NCBI GenBank assembly: GCA_964603725.1 | Contig: CAZRWW010000012.1 | Coordinates: 1 to 64,000, forward strand | DNA length: 64,000 bases | Direction of reading: 5' to 3' | From: CAZDKK01 sp964603725 | GTDB lineage: Bacteria; Eisenbacteria; RBG-16-71-46; CAIMUX01; WJJG01 | Shown here: positions 16,179 through 24,354 of the stretch, piece after piece | Position numbering within the stretch: the first letter of the stretch is position 1 | How the letters are laid out: every line of letters begins with the position of its first letter | Translations under genes and position numbers: made by a program | Notes under the pieces: model-generated | The model's input: only the letters and a program-made list of their open reading frames with translations | What the model was told of the DNA's origin: nothing | The model's database searches: none

Positions 16179-17102
16179 TCATCGCGACGCGCTCTCGCTC
16201 GTGCCGCCGTACTCGTCGGCGAACCAGTCAATCAACCGCCGCGCGATGCTGGCCCGACTCGGCACCTGCGGCAGCTCGTCGGGCCGGACCCAGCGGGCGT
16301 CGAGGATCTCCGCGCCGTCGGCGCAGATCTCGCCGCCGACGCAGTCGGCGACGAACGCGATCATCAAGGAGCCCGGGAAGGGCCACGCCTGACTGCCGAA
16401 GTAGCGCAGGTTGCCGATCTCGATGCCCACCTCCTCGCGCACCTCGCGCTGGACGCACTCCTCGAGCGTCTCACCCGGCTCGACAAAGCCGGCGAGCACG
16501 CTGTAGAAGCCGTCCGGGAAGCGCGGGCTGTGCGCCAGTAGGAGACGCCCTTCCTTAACGACCGCGACGATGATCGCGGGGGAAAGGTGGGGAAAGACCG
16601 TCAGGCCGCAGCGCCGACACCGGCGGCCGGTCCCCCCTGCAACATCGAGCACCGGCGCGCCGCAGTGCCCGCAGCGCCGATGCGTGCGGCGCCAGTGGAG
16701 GAGCTGGGCGGCGCGGCTGGCCAGCGCCGCCTGGTCCGCGGGCAGCTCATCCAGCAGCGGCCGCAGATCGCGCAGCGCCAGTCCGGCGGGGAGATCGGCC
16801 AGCGCGACGAAGTCCACCGCCCAGCACGGCGCCTCGTCGATCTTGCCGACGTAGGCGCGATCCGCCGGGGGCTGGCGCAGGTCGCGTAGATCGGCCGGCC
16901 GCGGGATCGAGACGCCCGGCACGCCATTCGCCCTGACCAAAATGGCGCGCCCCACGAAGACGAAGCAGAGCGCATCCTCGGTCACCGCCGCGGACGAGCA
17001 GTCCGGCGGTTGGCGGCCGGGCTGAGGACCAGGCTGACCGACGGGCCGCGGGCCAGGCTGACCGACGGGCTGCCCATCGGGCTGATCGTTCGGGCGATTC
17101 AT
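16179..17102 (-). CDS. nudC: NADH/NAD+ diphosphatase, NudC-type Nudix hydrolase
   Basis: A 307-residue enzyme. The ATG at 17102 lies 8 bp after the stop of phzF with GAGGTG as ribosome site, indicating translational coupling. Residues 6-34 are a Gln/Pro/Gly repeat (QPVGQPGPRP). Then come the NudC N-terminal domain, a Zn ribbon (CGHC and CRRC around residues 154-175), and a Nudix box GFVEPGETLEECVQREVREEVG with all metal-binding Glu residues. The NudC signature SQAWPFPGSLM follows. The family cleaves NAD(H) to NMN(H) and AMP and removes NAD caps from RNA. The repeat at the N-terminus is not part of the family and looks like a recent expansion. Confidence 0.92.
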   Translation of the reverse strand: MNRPNDQPDGQPVGQPGPRPVGQPGPQPGRQPPDCSSAAVTEDALCFVFVGRAILVRANGVPGVSIPRPADLRDLRQPPADRAYVGKIDEAPCWAVDFVALADLPAGLALRDLRPLLDELPADQAALASRAAQLLHWRRTHRRCGHCGAPVLDVAGGTGRRCRRCGLTVFPHLSPAIIVAVVKEGRLLLAHSPRFPDGFYSVLAGFVEPGETLEECVQREVREEVGIEIGNLRYFGSQAWPFPGSLMIAFVADCVGGEICADGAEILDARWVRPDELPQVPSRASIARRLIDWFADEYGGTSESASR

Positions 17103-17109
17103 GCGCACC

Positions 17110-17985
17110 TCACACGCGTTCGGGAATCGGAGCCACACGCAGGGTGCCCTCGAGCACCGTCAGCGCTTGCCCCAGGATCTCCACCCGGTCGCCTTTCACA
17201 CGCACCTTGATCACCCCGCCGCGCCGAGAGACCTGGTGACCCACGAGCTCGGGCCGGCCGAGGCGCTCGGCCCAGAAGGGGGCCAGCGTGCAGTGGGCCG
17301 ATCCGGTCACGGGATCCTCGTCGATGCCGAACGCCGGCGCGAAGAAGCGTGAGACGAAGTCGCACGCCCCGGCGGCGCCCGCGCTGCTGCCGGCAGCGCG
17401 CCCGGCCGTGGCGTTCCCGCCCCGCGCGTCCCCGGCCGCGGTCACGATGCAGTGGCCGGCCCCGATCCGCTTCAGGCCGGCGAAGTCGGGACGCAGTTCG
17501 CGCACCGTGGCGCCATCCTCCAGTTCCAGCAGCCAGGTTTCGTGCGCGTTCCTGTACGCCCCCACGGGACGCGCGCCGAGGGCCGCGGCCAGCCCGGCCG
17601 GCGCGCTCGTCTCGCGCGCGACCAGCGCGGGGAAGTCGAGCACGATCCAGTCCCGCTCGCGGCAGGCCGACAGGCGTCCGCTGCGGGCGTGGAAGGTGAT
17701 GGCGTGGCTGTCGGCCACGATCCCCTCGACCCACAGCGCATGCGCGCTGGCCAGCGTAGCGTGCCCGCACAGGGGCACCTCCGTCAGCGGCGTGAACCAG
17801 CGGATCCCGAACTCGTCCGGCCCGCGGGGCACCACGAACGCGGTCTCGGAGAGATTCATCTCCGCGGCCACGGCCTGCATCCACCCCTCCGCGGCGCTCT
17901 CGTTCAGCAGGCACACCGCCGCCGGATTCCCCCGGAAGGGCTCCGCGGTGAAGGCATCGATCTGCAGAAGTCTCACCGATTGCAT
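17110..17985 (-). CDS. PhzF-family isomerase/epimerase
   Basis: A 291-residue protein with the family's signatures: IDAFTAEPFRGNPAAV at the N-terminus, MNLSETAFV with the catalytic Glu47, RWFTPLTEVPLCGHATLA near residue 75, and GIDEDPVTGSAHCTLAPFW in the C-terminal repeat. PhzF proteins adopt a double hot-dog-like fold and isomerise small hydroxy- or amino-acid metabolites; no phenazine genes are nearby, so substrate is unknown. First gene of a three-gene operon with nudC and the aminotransferase. It is divergent from a MocR regulator, a common arrangement for a regulator and its target, and a candidate promoter with repeat half-sites lies upstream. Confidence 0.92.
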   Translation of the reverse strand: MQSVRLLQIDAFTAEPFRGNPAAVCLLNESAAEGWMQAVAAEMNLSETAFVVPRGPDEFGIRWFTPLTEVPLCGHATLASAHALWVEGIVADSHAITFHARSGRLSACRERDWIVLDFPALVARETSAPAGLAAALGARPVGAYRNAHETWLLELEDGATVRELRPDFAGLKRIGAGHCIVTAAGDARGGNATAGRAAGSSAGAAGACDFVSRFFAPAFGIDEDPVTGSAHCTLAPFWAERLGRPELVGHQVSRRGGVIKVRVKGDRVEILGQALTVLEGTLRVAPIPERV

Positions 17986-18062
17986 GGCCGTTTCTCCTTG
18001 TTCCTACGCGGCGAACGCCAGGCCGGGCGCCATCCTGCGCACGGCTCGCGCAGGGGAGGATT

Positions 18063-18101
18063 ATTGTACCACACTGGTTCGGCTACAATGTATTTATTGT
18101 A
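18063..18101. promoter_or_regulatory. Candidate MocR operator: three ATTGTA/TACAAT half-sites
   Basis: ATTGTA (18063-18068), TACAAT (18084-18089) and ATTGTA (18096-18101) form two overlapping inverted repeats in an AT-rich island between phzF and the MocR gene. The two ATTGTA copies are 33 bp apart, about three helical turns, and the first two half-sites are 21 bp apart. This suits a dimeric MocR regulator. Confidence 0.55.
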
Positions 18102-18123
18102 TCTATTACGATTCTCCCATCAA
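18096..18123 (-). promoter_or_regulatory. Candidate promoter of the phzF operon
   Basis: Minus strand: TTGATG (18123-18118), 16-bp spacer, TACAAT (18101-18096). The -10 coincides with an operator half-site, so regulator binding would occlude or recruit polymerase. The leader would be about 100 nt. Confidence 0.5.
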
Positions 18124-18192
18124 GAGGCATGCAGGAAGTGGTCAGGATGGTCTACGTGACCCAGACTGGAGTGGTTCCGATCACATCTTCTA

Positions 18193-18223
18193 TTCACACA
18201 ACGTATTCAGAGCTTGCTAGGAT
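18193..18223 (+). promoter_or_regulatory. Candidate promoter of the MocR gene
   Basis: TTCACA (18193-18198), 19-bp spacer and TTGC-extended TAGGAT (18218-18223), about 25 bp before the ATG at 18250. The spacer is long, but the extended -10 could compensate. Confidence 0.35.
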
Positions 18224-18249
18224 CTGGTCGCTGTGGGATGATTGTCACT

Positions 18250-19647
18250 ATGACAATATGGGCGCCGAATCTTCCGCCCGAGCCAGACCCTTCGGGCGAG
18301 CCGATCTACGTGGCCCTGGCCCGAGCGATCGCCGAGGACATCGCCGGCGGCCGGCTGGCCCCCGGCGATCCGCTCCCGCCGCAGCGCGAGCTTGCCCGCT
18401 CGCTGGGCGTCTCGCTGGGCACCGTCACCCGCGGCTACGACCTGGCGCGCCGCCGCGGACTGCTCCGGGCACAGACAGGCCGCGGCACGTTCGTGCGCGC
18501 CCCGGCCGCGGACGGCGCGGAGCGCCATCTCGATCTGCGCCCGCCGGAAGGGTGGATCGACCTGAGCGTCAACTACCCCATCCACGCCGAGGACCCCGAT
18601 CTTGCGACCGCCCTCCGGGAGATCGCCGACTGCGGCTGGGCACAGCAGCTCCTGCGTTATCACCCCGCGCCGGCGAGCGATCGGTCGCTCGCCGCCGGCG
18701 CGCGCTGGCTGGAGTCGGCCGGCGTCGCGGCGGAGCCCGAGGCGCTCACGATCACCGCCGGCGCCCAGCATGCGCTCACGCTCATCCTCGCGTGCGTGAG
18801 CAAGCCTGGCGATCTGGTCCTGGCCGACGAGATCACCTACTCCGGCCTGATGCCGGCCGCCGAGGGGCGCGGCCTGCGCGTGCAGGGCGTGCCCATGGAT
18901 GCGCACGGCCTGCTGCCCGCCGCCCTGGAGGCGATCTGCCGCCAGAAGCGCGCGCAGGTGCTCTACTGCATGCCCACGATCCAGAATCCCATCTCCGGCG
19001 TCATGCCGGAGGAGCGCCGGGCCGCCTTGGCCCAGATCGCGGCGCGCCACGACCTGCTGATCATCGAGGACGATGTTCACCGGCCGCTCGCGCCGGCCGC
19101 GCCCCCGCCGCTGGCGACGCGCGCCCCGGAGCGCACGTTCTTCGTGGCCAGCGTCTCGAAAGTCATCGCCCCCGGCGTGCGCGTGGCCTACGTCCTCACG
19201 CCGCGCTTCGCGCGCGAGCAGCTCAAGCAGGCCGTCTGGACGAGCCTGATGGCGGTGGCTCCGCTCAGCATTGAGCTGGTCACCCGGTGGCTCGAGGACG
19301 GCACGGCCGCGCGGGTCACGGAGCGCAAACGATCGGAGGCGCGCGCGCGCCAGTCGCTCGCCCGCGAAGTGCTGCGCGACTTACGCTACGAGAGCCACCC
19401 AGAGTCGTACTTCCTGTGGCTGCACTTGCCCGGCCCCTGGAGCGCGGCCGAGTTCGCGGTCGAGCTGCGGCGCCACGGGGTGGCGGTCACGCCCGCGAGC
19501 GCCTTCGCCGTCCCCGGCTCCCCCGTCCCCAATGCCGTGCGCGTCTGTCTGGGCGCGGCCGAGAGCCGCGAGCTGCTGCGCCGAGGCCTGGAGGTCATCG
19601 CCGATCTCGCGCACTGCGAGTCCCGCCGCGGGACGCCGGTGGCATGA
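18250..19647 (+). CDS. MocR/GntR-type regulator with aminotransferase-like domain
   Basis: A 465-residue transcription factor. Residues 16-82 form a GntR winged helix (IYVALARAIAEDIAGGRLAPG, LPPQRELARSLGVSLGTVTRGY, GLLRAQTGRGTFV). The rest is a fold-type I aminotransferase domain with ITAGAQHALTLIL, CMPTIQNPISGVM and Lys304 in SVSKVIAPGVR, the expected PLP-binding lysine. MocR proteins sense PLP or an amino-acid adduct and usually control a divergent metabolic gene, here probably phzF-nudC-aminotransferase and perhaps itself. The start was chosen at 18250; in-frame ATGs at 18214 and 18238 are possible. Its stop overlaps the next ATG (ATGA), so the downstream exported protein is translationally coupled. 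Confidence 0.9.
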   Translation: MTIWAPNLPPEPDPSGEPIYVALARAIAEDIAGGRLAPGDPLPPQRELARSLGVSLGTVTRGYDLARRRGLLRAQTGRGTFVRAPAADGAERHLDLRPPEGWIDLSVNYPIHAEDPDLATALREIADCGWAQQLLRYHPAPASDRSLAAGARWLESAGVAAEPEALTITAGAQHALTLILACVSKPGDLVLADEITYSGLMPAAEGRGLRVQGVPMDAHGLLPAALEAICRQKRAQVLYCMPTIQNPISGVMPEERRAALAQIAARHDLLIIEDDVHRPLAPAAPPPLATRAPERTFFVASVSKVIAPGVRVAYVLTPRFAREQLKQAVWTSLMAVAPLSIELVTRWLEDGTAARVTERKRSEARARQSLAREVLRDLRYESHPESYFLWLHLPGPWSAAEFAVELRRHGVAVTPASAFAVPGSPVPNAVRVCLGAAESRELLRRGLEVIADLAHCESRRGTPVA

Positions 19648-20873
19648 CGCCGCGGGCGCTCATCCGGAGGCCGCTCGCCGCCGCGCTTCTGGCCGCGCTC
19701 GCCGCCGCGCGTGCCCCCACGCGTGCCACCGCGCTCCTGGCCGCGCTCGCCGCCGTCGGCCACGCTGCCGCTGCGCCCGGCCTGGTCGATGCCCTCCGAA
19801 CCGATGCCCCCCGAGTCGATGGCCCCCGAGTCGATGGCCCGCCGGTCACGCGCAGCGCGGTCATCCTGGCGGCCGATCGCTTCGCTCGCGTCCGCTGGAC
19901 GATGAACGAGATCAACCGCGCGGGCGTGGCGTGCGGAGACAAGTTCGAGAGTCCCTATCCGCTCGGGCCGCGGATCGGAATGGCGTACAAGTGGGGCGGC
20001 TGGGATCCGGTGGATGAGTTCCTCCGCAAGGTCAGCGCGGGCTACGGGGCGGGCACCGGAGGAGGGGCGGACACGTACGATCGATTCCCGCGCGAGTGCG
20101 TCACCGGAACCTCCTGCGCCGGGCTGGTCTCGCGCGCCTGGCGGCTCGAGCACAAGTACACGCTCAACTACGCGAGCCCCCTCATCCGGCACAAGCTGGG
20201 CGAGATCACCCACGCCGTGCCGGGCTTCGATCCCGCGCGCGGCGCCGCGGGCGACCTGCGCAAGGGCGACGTGTTGATCAACCGCACGCACGTGATGCTG
20301 TTCGTCTATGAGACGCGCGACCGCCGCGTCATGATCGTCGATGCTCGGCCGCCCGGGGTCGCCTTCCGGGCGGTGGCGTGGGAGTGGCTCGCTCGGCAGG
20401 GCTACGAGGCGCTGCGCTACAACAACATCCACGAGGACGATCCGCCCGCCGGCACCGCCGCCAGGCCGATCGTCGTTGATCTCGGGGCGGGCTCGGCTGG
20501 CCGTGCGGGCGCCCCGGTGGGGGGATCCTGGACGCACGCGGGCAACACCCGCGACGTGATCGCGATGGAGATCGACCGCTACGCCGCCGCGCCGGGGATC
20601 AACCAGCAGGGACCGGAGGTGGTCTACGCCCTGACGCTGGAGGCGCCGGCCACCATCACCTTGCGTCTCACGGACCACGTCGACGAGGGCATCGACAACG
20701 ACCTGCACCTGCTCGCCTCGCTGCGCACCGATGAGGCGCGCACGGCGCTCGACTGCCTGGCGCGGGGAGATCGCCTGATCCGCCGGGCGCTCGAGCCCGG
20801 CACGTACTTCGTCATCGTCGACAGCGGCCAGGATCTGCCCGGCGAGTACACGTTGCGCGTGGAGGCCGAATGA
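19644..20873 (+). CDS. Exported NlpC/P60-like protein with C-terminal PPC domain
   Basis: A 409-residue protein starting in the 4-bp overlap ATGA with the MocR gene. Residues 1-45 are an Ala/Leu-rich signal segment, followed by a short APRVDGPRVDGP repeat. The central domain carries TSCAGLVSRAW, like the nucleophile motif DCSGLV of NlpC/P60 or CHAP peptidases, and RKGDVLINRTHVMLFVY, like the family's GDxxxxxxHVGIY with the catalytic His. The C-terminal 90 residues (VYALTLEAPATITLRL, then LEPGTYFVIVDS) match a pre-peptidase C-terminal (PPC) beta domain. A cell-wall or amide hydrolase is the best guess. The coupling to a MocR regulator is odd and suggests shared control. Confidence 0.7.
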   Translation: MTPRALIRRPLAAALLAALAAARAPTRATALLAALAAVGHAAAAPGLVDALRTDAPRVDGPRVDGPPVTRSAVILAADRFARVRWTMNEINRAGVACGDKFESPYPLGPRIGMAYKWGGWDPVDEFLRKVSAGYGAGTGGGADTYDRFPRECVTGTSCAGLVSRAWRLEHKYTLNYASPLIRHKLGEITHAVPGFDPARGAAGDLRKGDVLINRTHVMLFVYETRDRRVMIVDARPPGVAFRAVAWEWLARQGYEALRYNNIHEDDPPAGTAARPIVVDLGAGSAGRAGAPVGGSWTHAGNTRDVIAMEIDRYAAAPGINQQGPEVVYALTLEAPATITLRLTDHVDEGIDNDLHLLASLRTDEARTALDCLARGDRLIRRALEPGTYFVIVDSGQDLPGEYTLRVEAE

Positions 20874-20905
20874 TCCCTGTCGGGTCCGTCGCCGGGCCGC
20901 GTGAT

Positions 20906-22690
20906 CTACTCGCCCGCGCTTCCTGGCGCCGGATACCGAGGCTTGAGGACCACCATCATCGCGGGGGACGGCGGCACGGCCACCTTCAGCAACACCACGC
21001 CCAGCAGCGTCTCGGTGCGCGGAACGCACGTCCACTCGCAGGCGGTGTTCTCGCGCAGATCGCGGCGCAGCAGCAGATCGCCTGAGAGGGCCCGGGCCAG
21101 GCCGGGCAGCCAGCGCGGGAAGAAGGCGATGTAGTCGGGGCGGGTCTCCTGCACGAACGCCATGGCACCGCCATCGGTTGAGCCCTCCCGCCGGATCCAC
21201 TCGGCCGCCGCGGGCGAGACGAGCCCCATCAGATCCAGAACCCGGCGCCCCGAGAAATAGCCGATCGCCCCGATGTCGTTGGTGGCCACCATGGCATCCG
21301 GAGGCGTGTGCGCCGCGAGCCACCGGCCCACGTACACGTCGATCTGGTTGACGCTCGCCACGGCGCTCGTGTGGGTGCGGACCATCCACCCCTGGGCCAC
21401 CGCCATGTTGAAGCCGCCGAGCGCCAGCGCCGCCGCGATCACCGCGGTCGCGGCGCGCTTCGTCCGCGCGCGCAGCCACAGGTGGAGCCAGTGCATCCCG
21501 AGCGCGGCCAGGACGACGGCGAACGCCGTCTGATTCGCGACGTAGCGGCCGCTCTGGAAGTCGGCGCCCAGGAAGGGCGCCACGACGCCGATCGCGAACG
21601 AGTAGGTCAGGACGGCGCCCGGCAGGAAGAGGGAACGCTCCTCGCGCGCGCGCGCGAAGCGCGCCGTCCAGAAGATGAGGCCCGCGAGCGCGCCCAGGGG
21701 CAGCAGCGGGTTGGCGCGGAAGAGATGGCGGACGAAGCCGGCGAAATAGCCGGGCCCCGAGGACACGAGCAGGCGGCCCACCCGCTCGAGATCGCCCGCG
21801 CCCAGCGCGGTCAGCAGTCCCCGGTCGGCCACCTTGACCGCGAAGGTGTGGGGAAAGAGCCCGCCCGAGAGGGCGTGGTTCATGACGAAGTAGGGAACCA
21901 GGAAGAGCACATAGAGCCCGGCCAGCTGCCCGAGGGCGAGCCAGGCGCGCCGCCCGCGGGCGAAGAGCGCGCGGTCGAGCAGCAGCAGGGCCGCCAGCAG
22001 CAGGCACTCCGGCCGCGCCCAGACGGCGAGCGCGAGCAAGGCCGCGACCAGCAGCCGCCGGGCGAACGTCTCGAGCTCCTCGCCGTACAGGAGCACCGCC
22101 AGGGAAAGGGTGGTGTAGAGGGGCACCTCGAGCCCGCTGACCGCTCCCCACGAGAGGTGGCTGGTGAGCCCCAGCGCCAGGGCCCCGAGGCAGGCGACGC
22201 GGTTGTCGCGCGTGCGTCGCAGTAGATACGCCTGCGCCAGCAGCACGCTGAGACAGGTCAGCATGATGCCGAGCAGCTTGGCCGCGATAACCATCGCCTC
22301 GGGCTGTCGCGCGAGCCCGTGGATCCCGGCCAGCAGAAAGGTCCAGAGCGGCGCGGTGGAGCCCGCGATCGGCTCGCCAGGATTGAAGGAGAATCCCTGG
22401 CCGGCGGCCAGGTTGCGCGCGAACTGGAGGTGGATCCAGGAGTCGTCGAGCGGGAAGCCGCGGCCCGTCTCCTGCCCTCCCTCGGCGAGGATGTAGACGC
22501 AGCCGAGCAGCGCCGTGACCAGCGCCGGCAGCCACGCGCACAGCCAGCGCAGCCAACGCCGCTCCGGCTCGCGCGGCGCGCGCAGGTCCGGCTCGCGCGG
22601 CGCGCGCAGGCCCGGCTCGCGCGGCCGTTGCGCCTGGCGGTTGCGCGCCGGCCCGACCTGGCCGGCGTGTGCACGGGGCATCTTGGTCAT
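20906..22690 (-). CDS. Multi-pass GT-C-fold glycosyltransferase
   Basis: A 594-residue membrane protein. After a basic, repeat-rich N-terminus, a first membrane helix (ALVTALLGCVYILA) leads to the periplasmic loop FPLDDSWIHLQFARNLAAGQG with FNPGEPIAGSTAPLWT. The paired Asp in that loop and the GE..GST..LW motif are the hallmark of GT-C enzymes that use polyprenyl-phosphate sugars, such as the mycobacterial AftB-like group. About ten further hydrophobic segments follow, then a soluble tail with AMVATNDIGAIGYFSGR. It probably transfers a sugar to a surface glycan or protein outside the cytoplasmic membrane. GGAGGCG touches the ATG at 22690; the ATG at 22681 is better spaced and equally possible. 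Confidence 0.82.
   Translation of the reverse strand: MTKMPRAHAGQVGPARNRQAQRPREPGLRAPREPDLRAPREPERRWLRWLCAWLPALVTALLGCVYILAEGGQETGRGFPLDDSWIHLQFARNLAAGQGFSFNPGEPIAGSTAPLWTFLLAGIHGLARQPEAMVIAAKLLGIMLTCLSVLLAQAYLLRRTRDNRVACLGALALGLTSHLSWGAVSGLEVPLYTTLSLAVLLYGEELETFARRLLVAALLALAVWARPECLLLAALLLLDRALFARGRRAWLALGQLAGLYVLFLVPYFVMNHALSGGLFPHTFAVKVADRGLLTALGAGDLERVGRLLVSSGPGYFAGFVRHLFRANPLLPLGALAGLIFWTARFARAREERSLFLPGAVLTYSFAIGVVAPFLGADFQSGRYVANQTAFAVVLAALGMHWLHLWLRARTKRAATAVIAAALALGGFNMAVAQGWMVRTHTSAVASVNQIDVYVGRWLAAHTPPDAMVATNDIGAIGYFSGRRVLDLMGLVSPAAAEWIRREGSTDGGAMAFVQETRPDYIAFFPRWLPGLARALSGDLLLRRDLRENTACEWTCVPRTETLLGVVLLKVAVPPSPAMMVVLKPRYPAPGSAGE
22563..22626 (-). repeat. 24-bp tandem repeat in the GT-C gene
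   Basis: Two identical 24-bp units (22563-22586, 22587-22610) and a partial third (22611-22626) encode LRAPREPD/G-type octapeptides in the cytoplasmic N-terminus. The unit keeps the reading frame. Confidence 0.85.
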
Positions 22691-22881
22691 CGCCTCCAGC
22701 CGCGAATCGCTGAATCCGATCCGCCGGCCGCGATCCGGCTGCGGCGGCCGACAGGCCCTGACTATACTGCAGAGAGCCGCGTGGCGCGCGCGTTTCGGTG
22801 ATGGAATCCTCCTGCTTCCTCGCGGGGCTGCGCGCCGCGGGCTTGCCCGTCAGGCTTCTCCCTGGCCGAGTTTCTTCCGAG

Positions 22882-24354
22882 CTACTCCACGCGCACGATC
22901 TTCTGCGAGGCGACCATCGCGCCGGCGGTCAATCGGGCCAAGTAGACGCCCGGCCCCAGAGCCGCTCCCCGGTCGTCGCATCCGCGCCAGACCACGGAGT
23001 GCTCCCCGGGCTCCATCGCACCCGCGACCAGAACCGCCACGCGGCGGCCCAGGGCGTCGTACACCGCCAGATCGACGACCGACCGGCTCGGCAGACCGAA
23101 GCGCACCGCTGCCAGCGGACCGCAGGGGTTCGGGCGCGGCGCGTCGAGTCGCAGCGTGACCGGCGCGAGCGCCTCGGGCGCCCCTGCCGTGCCCTCGCTC
23201 AGCAGGAGCAGCCAGCCGTCGAAATCGCCCCGCGCGCTCGCCTCCCGGTAGCCGGCGATGATGTAGGTGTCGGGGCCAGCCGGGACAATCGAGCAGCCCC
23301 AGTCGGAGCCGGCTCCACCGAGGACCTGGCTCCATGACCAGTTGCCGGCGCCCGCCTTCTTGAGGATCAGGAGGTCATTGTGGTGGGTGGTCGCGTTCTT
23401 GGCCGAACCGCACAGCATGAAGTCGCCCGCGGCGGACCGGCAGATCGAGCTTCCGTACTCGATGTAGGGATCGATGAAGCGGCGGTAGTCGAGAGGCGCG
23501 CCCGCGGCGCCCACCAGCAGGAAGTTCGCCTGCCCCGGGTCCGCCTGGTCCTGATCGGTTCGCCAGCCCGTGGCGGCCATCCCGCCGTCGGGCGTGGCGC
23601 AGGCGCCGGTTCCATACTCCTCGCGATAGTTCGCGCTGGACCCGTAACGGTACTGCCAGACCAGCGCACCCGCGGGATCGGTCTTGAGCAGGTAGATGTC
23701 GCGCGTGGAGTTGAAGGAACCCGTGGTGCCGCCGGCGCCGTAGCAGCCGTCGGCCGTCTCACAGACCGCATCGGCCCAATCCGAGTCGGCGCCCCCGTAG
23801 GTGCGGGTCCAGAGCGTGTCGCCGTCCGCGTCGACCTTGAGAAGATAGACGTCGCTCAGGCCGGCGCCGAAGGATTCGGTCTGGCCGGCCGCCAGGATGT
23901 GGCCGTCGCTCGTGAAGCACACGGACCGGGCCTCGTCGAGCCCGGCGCCCCCGTAGGTTCGGGCCCAGAGCAGGGCTCCTTGCGCATCCACCTTGACGAG
24001 GAAGACATCTTCCCCGCCGGCCCCGCTGGACATCGTGTAACCAGCCAGCACGTACGCGTTGTCGTTGGTTTCACAGACGCCGTACCCGCAGTCCGGGCCG
24101 GGCCCCCCGAAGGTCCTCGTCCACAGCGTATCGCCGGCCGCATCAGTCTTGACGGCGTAGAGGTCCACGTCGCCGGCGCCGAAGGAGTACGTGTGCCCCA
24201 CCGCCACGAAGCCGCCGTCGCTGGTGGGCATCGCCGCCCGAAAGCCATCGGCCGAGGATCCGCCGTAGGTATGGATCCAGATCGTATTGAGCTGAGGGGC
24301 TGCGCCGCCGGCTGTCGCCGCCAGCACGAGGATGACCAGGGCTGTACGCTTCAT
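22882..24354 (-). CDS. Secreted repeat propeller (YGG/DG-type) with FlgD-like sorting domain
   Basis: A 490-residue exported protein with the ATG at 24354 after GGGAGGGG. Signal peptide residues 1-20 (ALVILVLAATAGGAA). About seven blades share the pattern WTRTYGGxGxDxGxxVCxTxDGxxxxAGxTxSFGxGxxDVYLLKxDxxGxxLW, a common secreted propeller type of uncultured FCB bacteria. The C-terminal module RPNPCGPLAAVRFGL, GRRVAVLV, VVWRGCDDRGAALGPGVYLARL is FlgD-like, for surface sorting. Its ATG overlaps the stop of the upstream DJ-1 gene by 4 bp, so both are made together. Binding function only is predicted. Confidence 0.85.
   Translation of the reverse strand: MKRTALVILVLAATAGGAAPQLNTIWIHTYGGSSADGFRAAMPTSDGGFVAVGHTYSFGAGDVDLYAVKTDAAGDTLWTRTFGGPGPDCGYGVCETNDNAYVLAGYTMSSGAGGEDVFLVKVDAQGALLWARTYGGAGLDEARSVCFTSDGHILAAGQTESFGAGLSDVYLLKVDADGDTLWTRTYGGADSDWADAVCETADGCYGAGGTTGSFNSTRDIYLLKTDPAGALVWQYRYGSSANYREEYGTGACATPDGGMAATGWRTDQDQADPGQANFLLVGAAGAPLDYRRFIDPYIEYGSSICRSAAGDFMLCGSAKNATTHHNDLLILKKAGAGNWSWSQVLGGAGSDWGCSIVPAGPDTYIIAGYREASARGDFDGWLLLLSEGTAGAPEALAPVTLRLDAPRPNPCGPLAAVRFGLPSRSVVDLAVYDALGRRVAVLVAGAMEPGEHSVVWRGCDDRGAALGPGVYLARLTAGAMVASQKIVRVE

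Noticed and set aside
17110..17985. A phenazine biosynthesis locus
   Set aside because: Only a PhzF-family gene is present, and that family has many other roles; no phzA-G partners are nearby.
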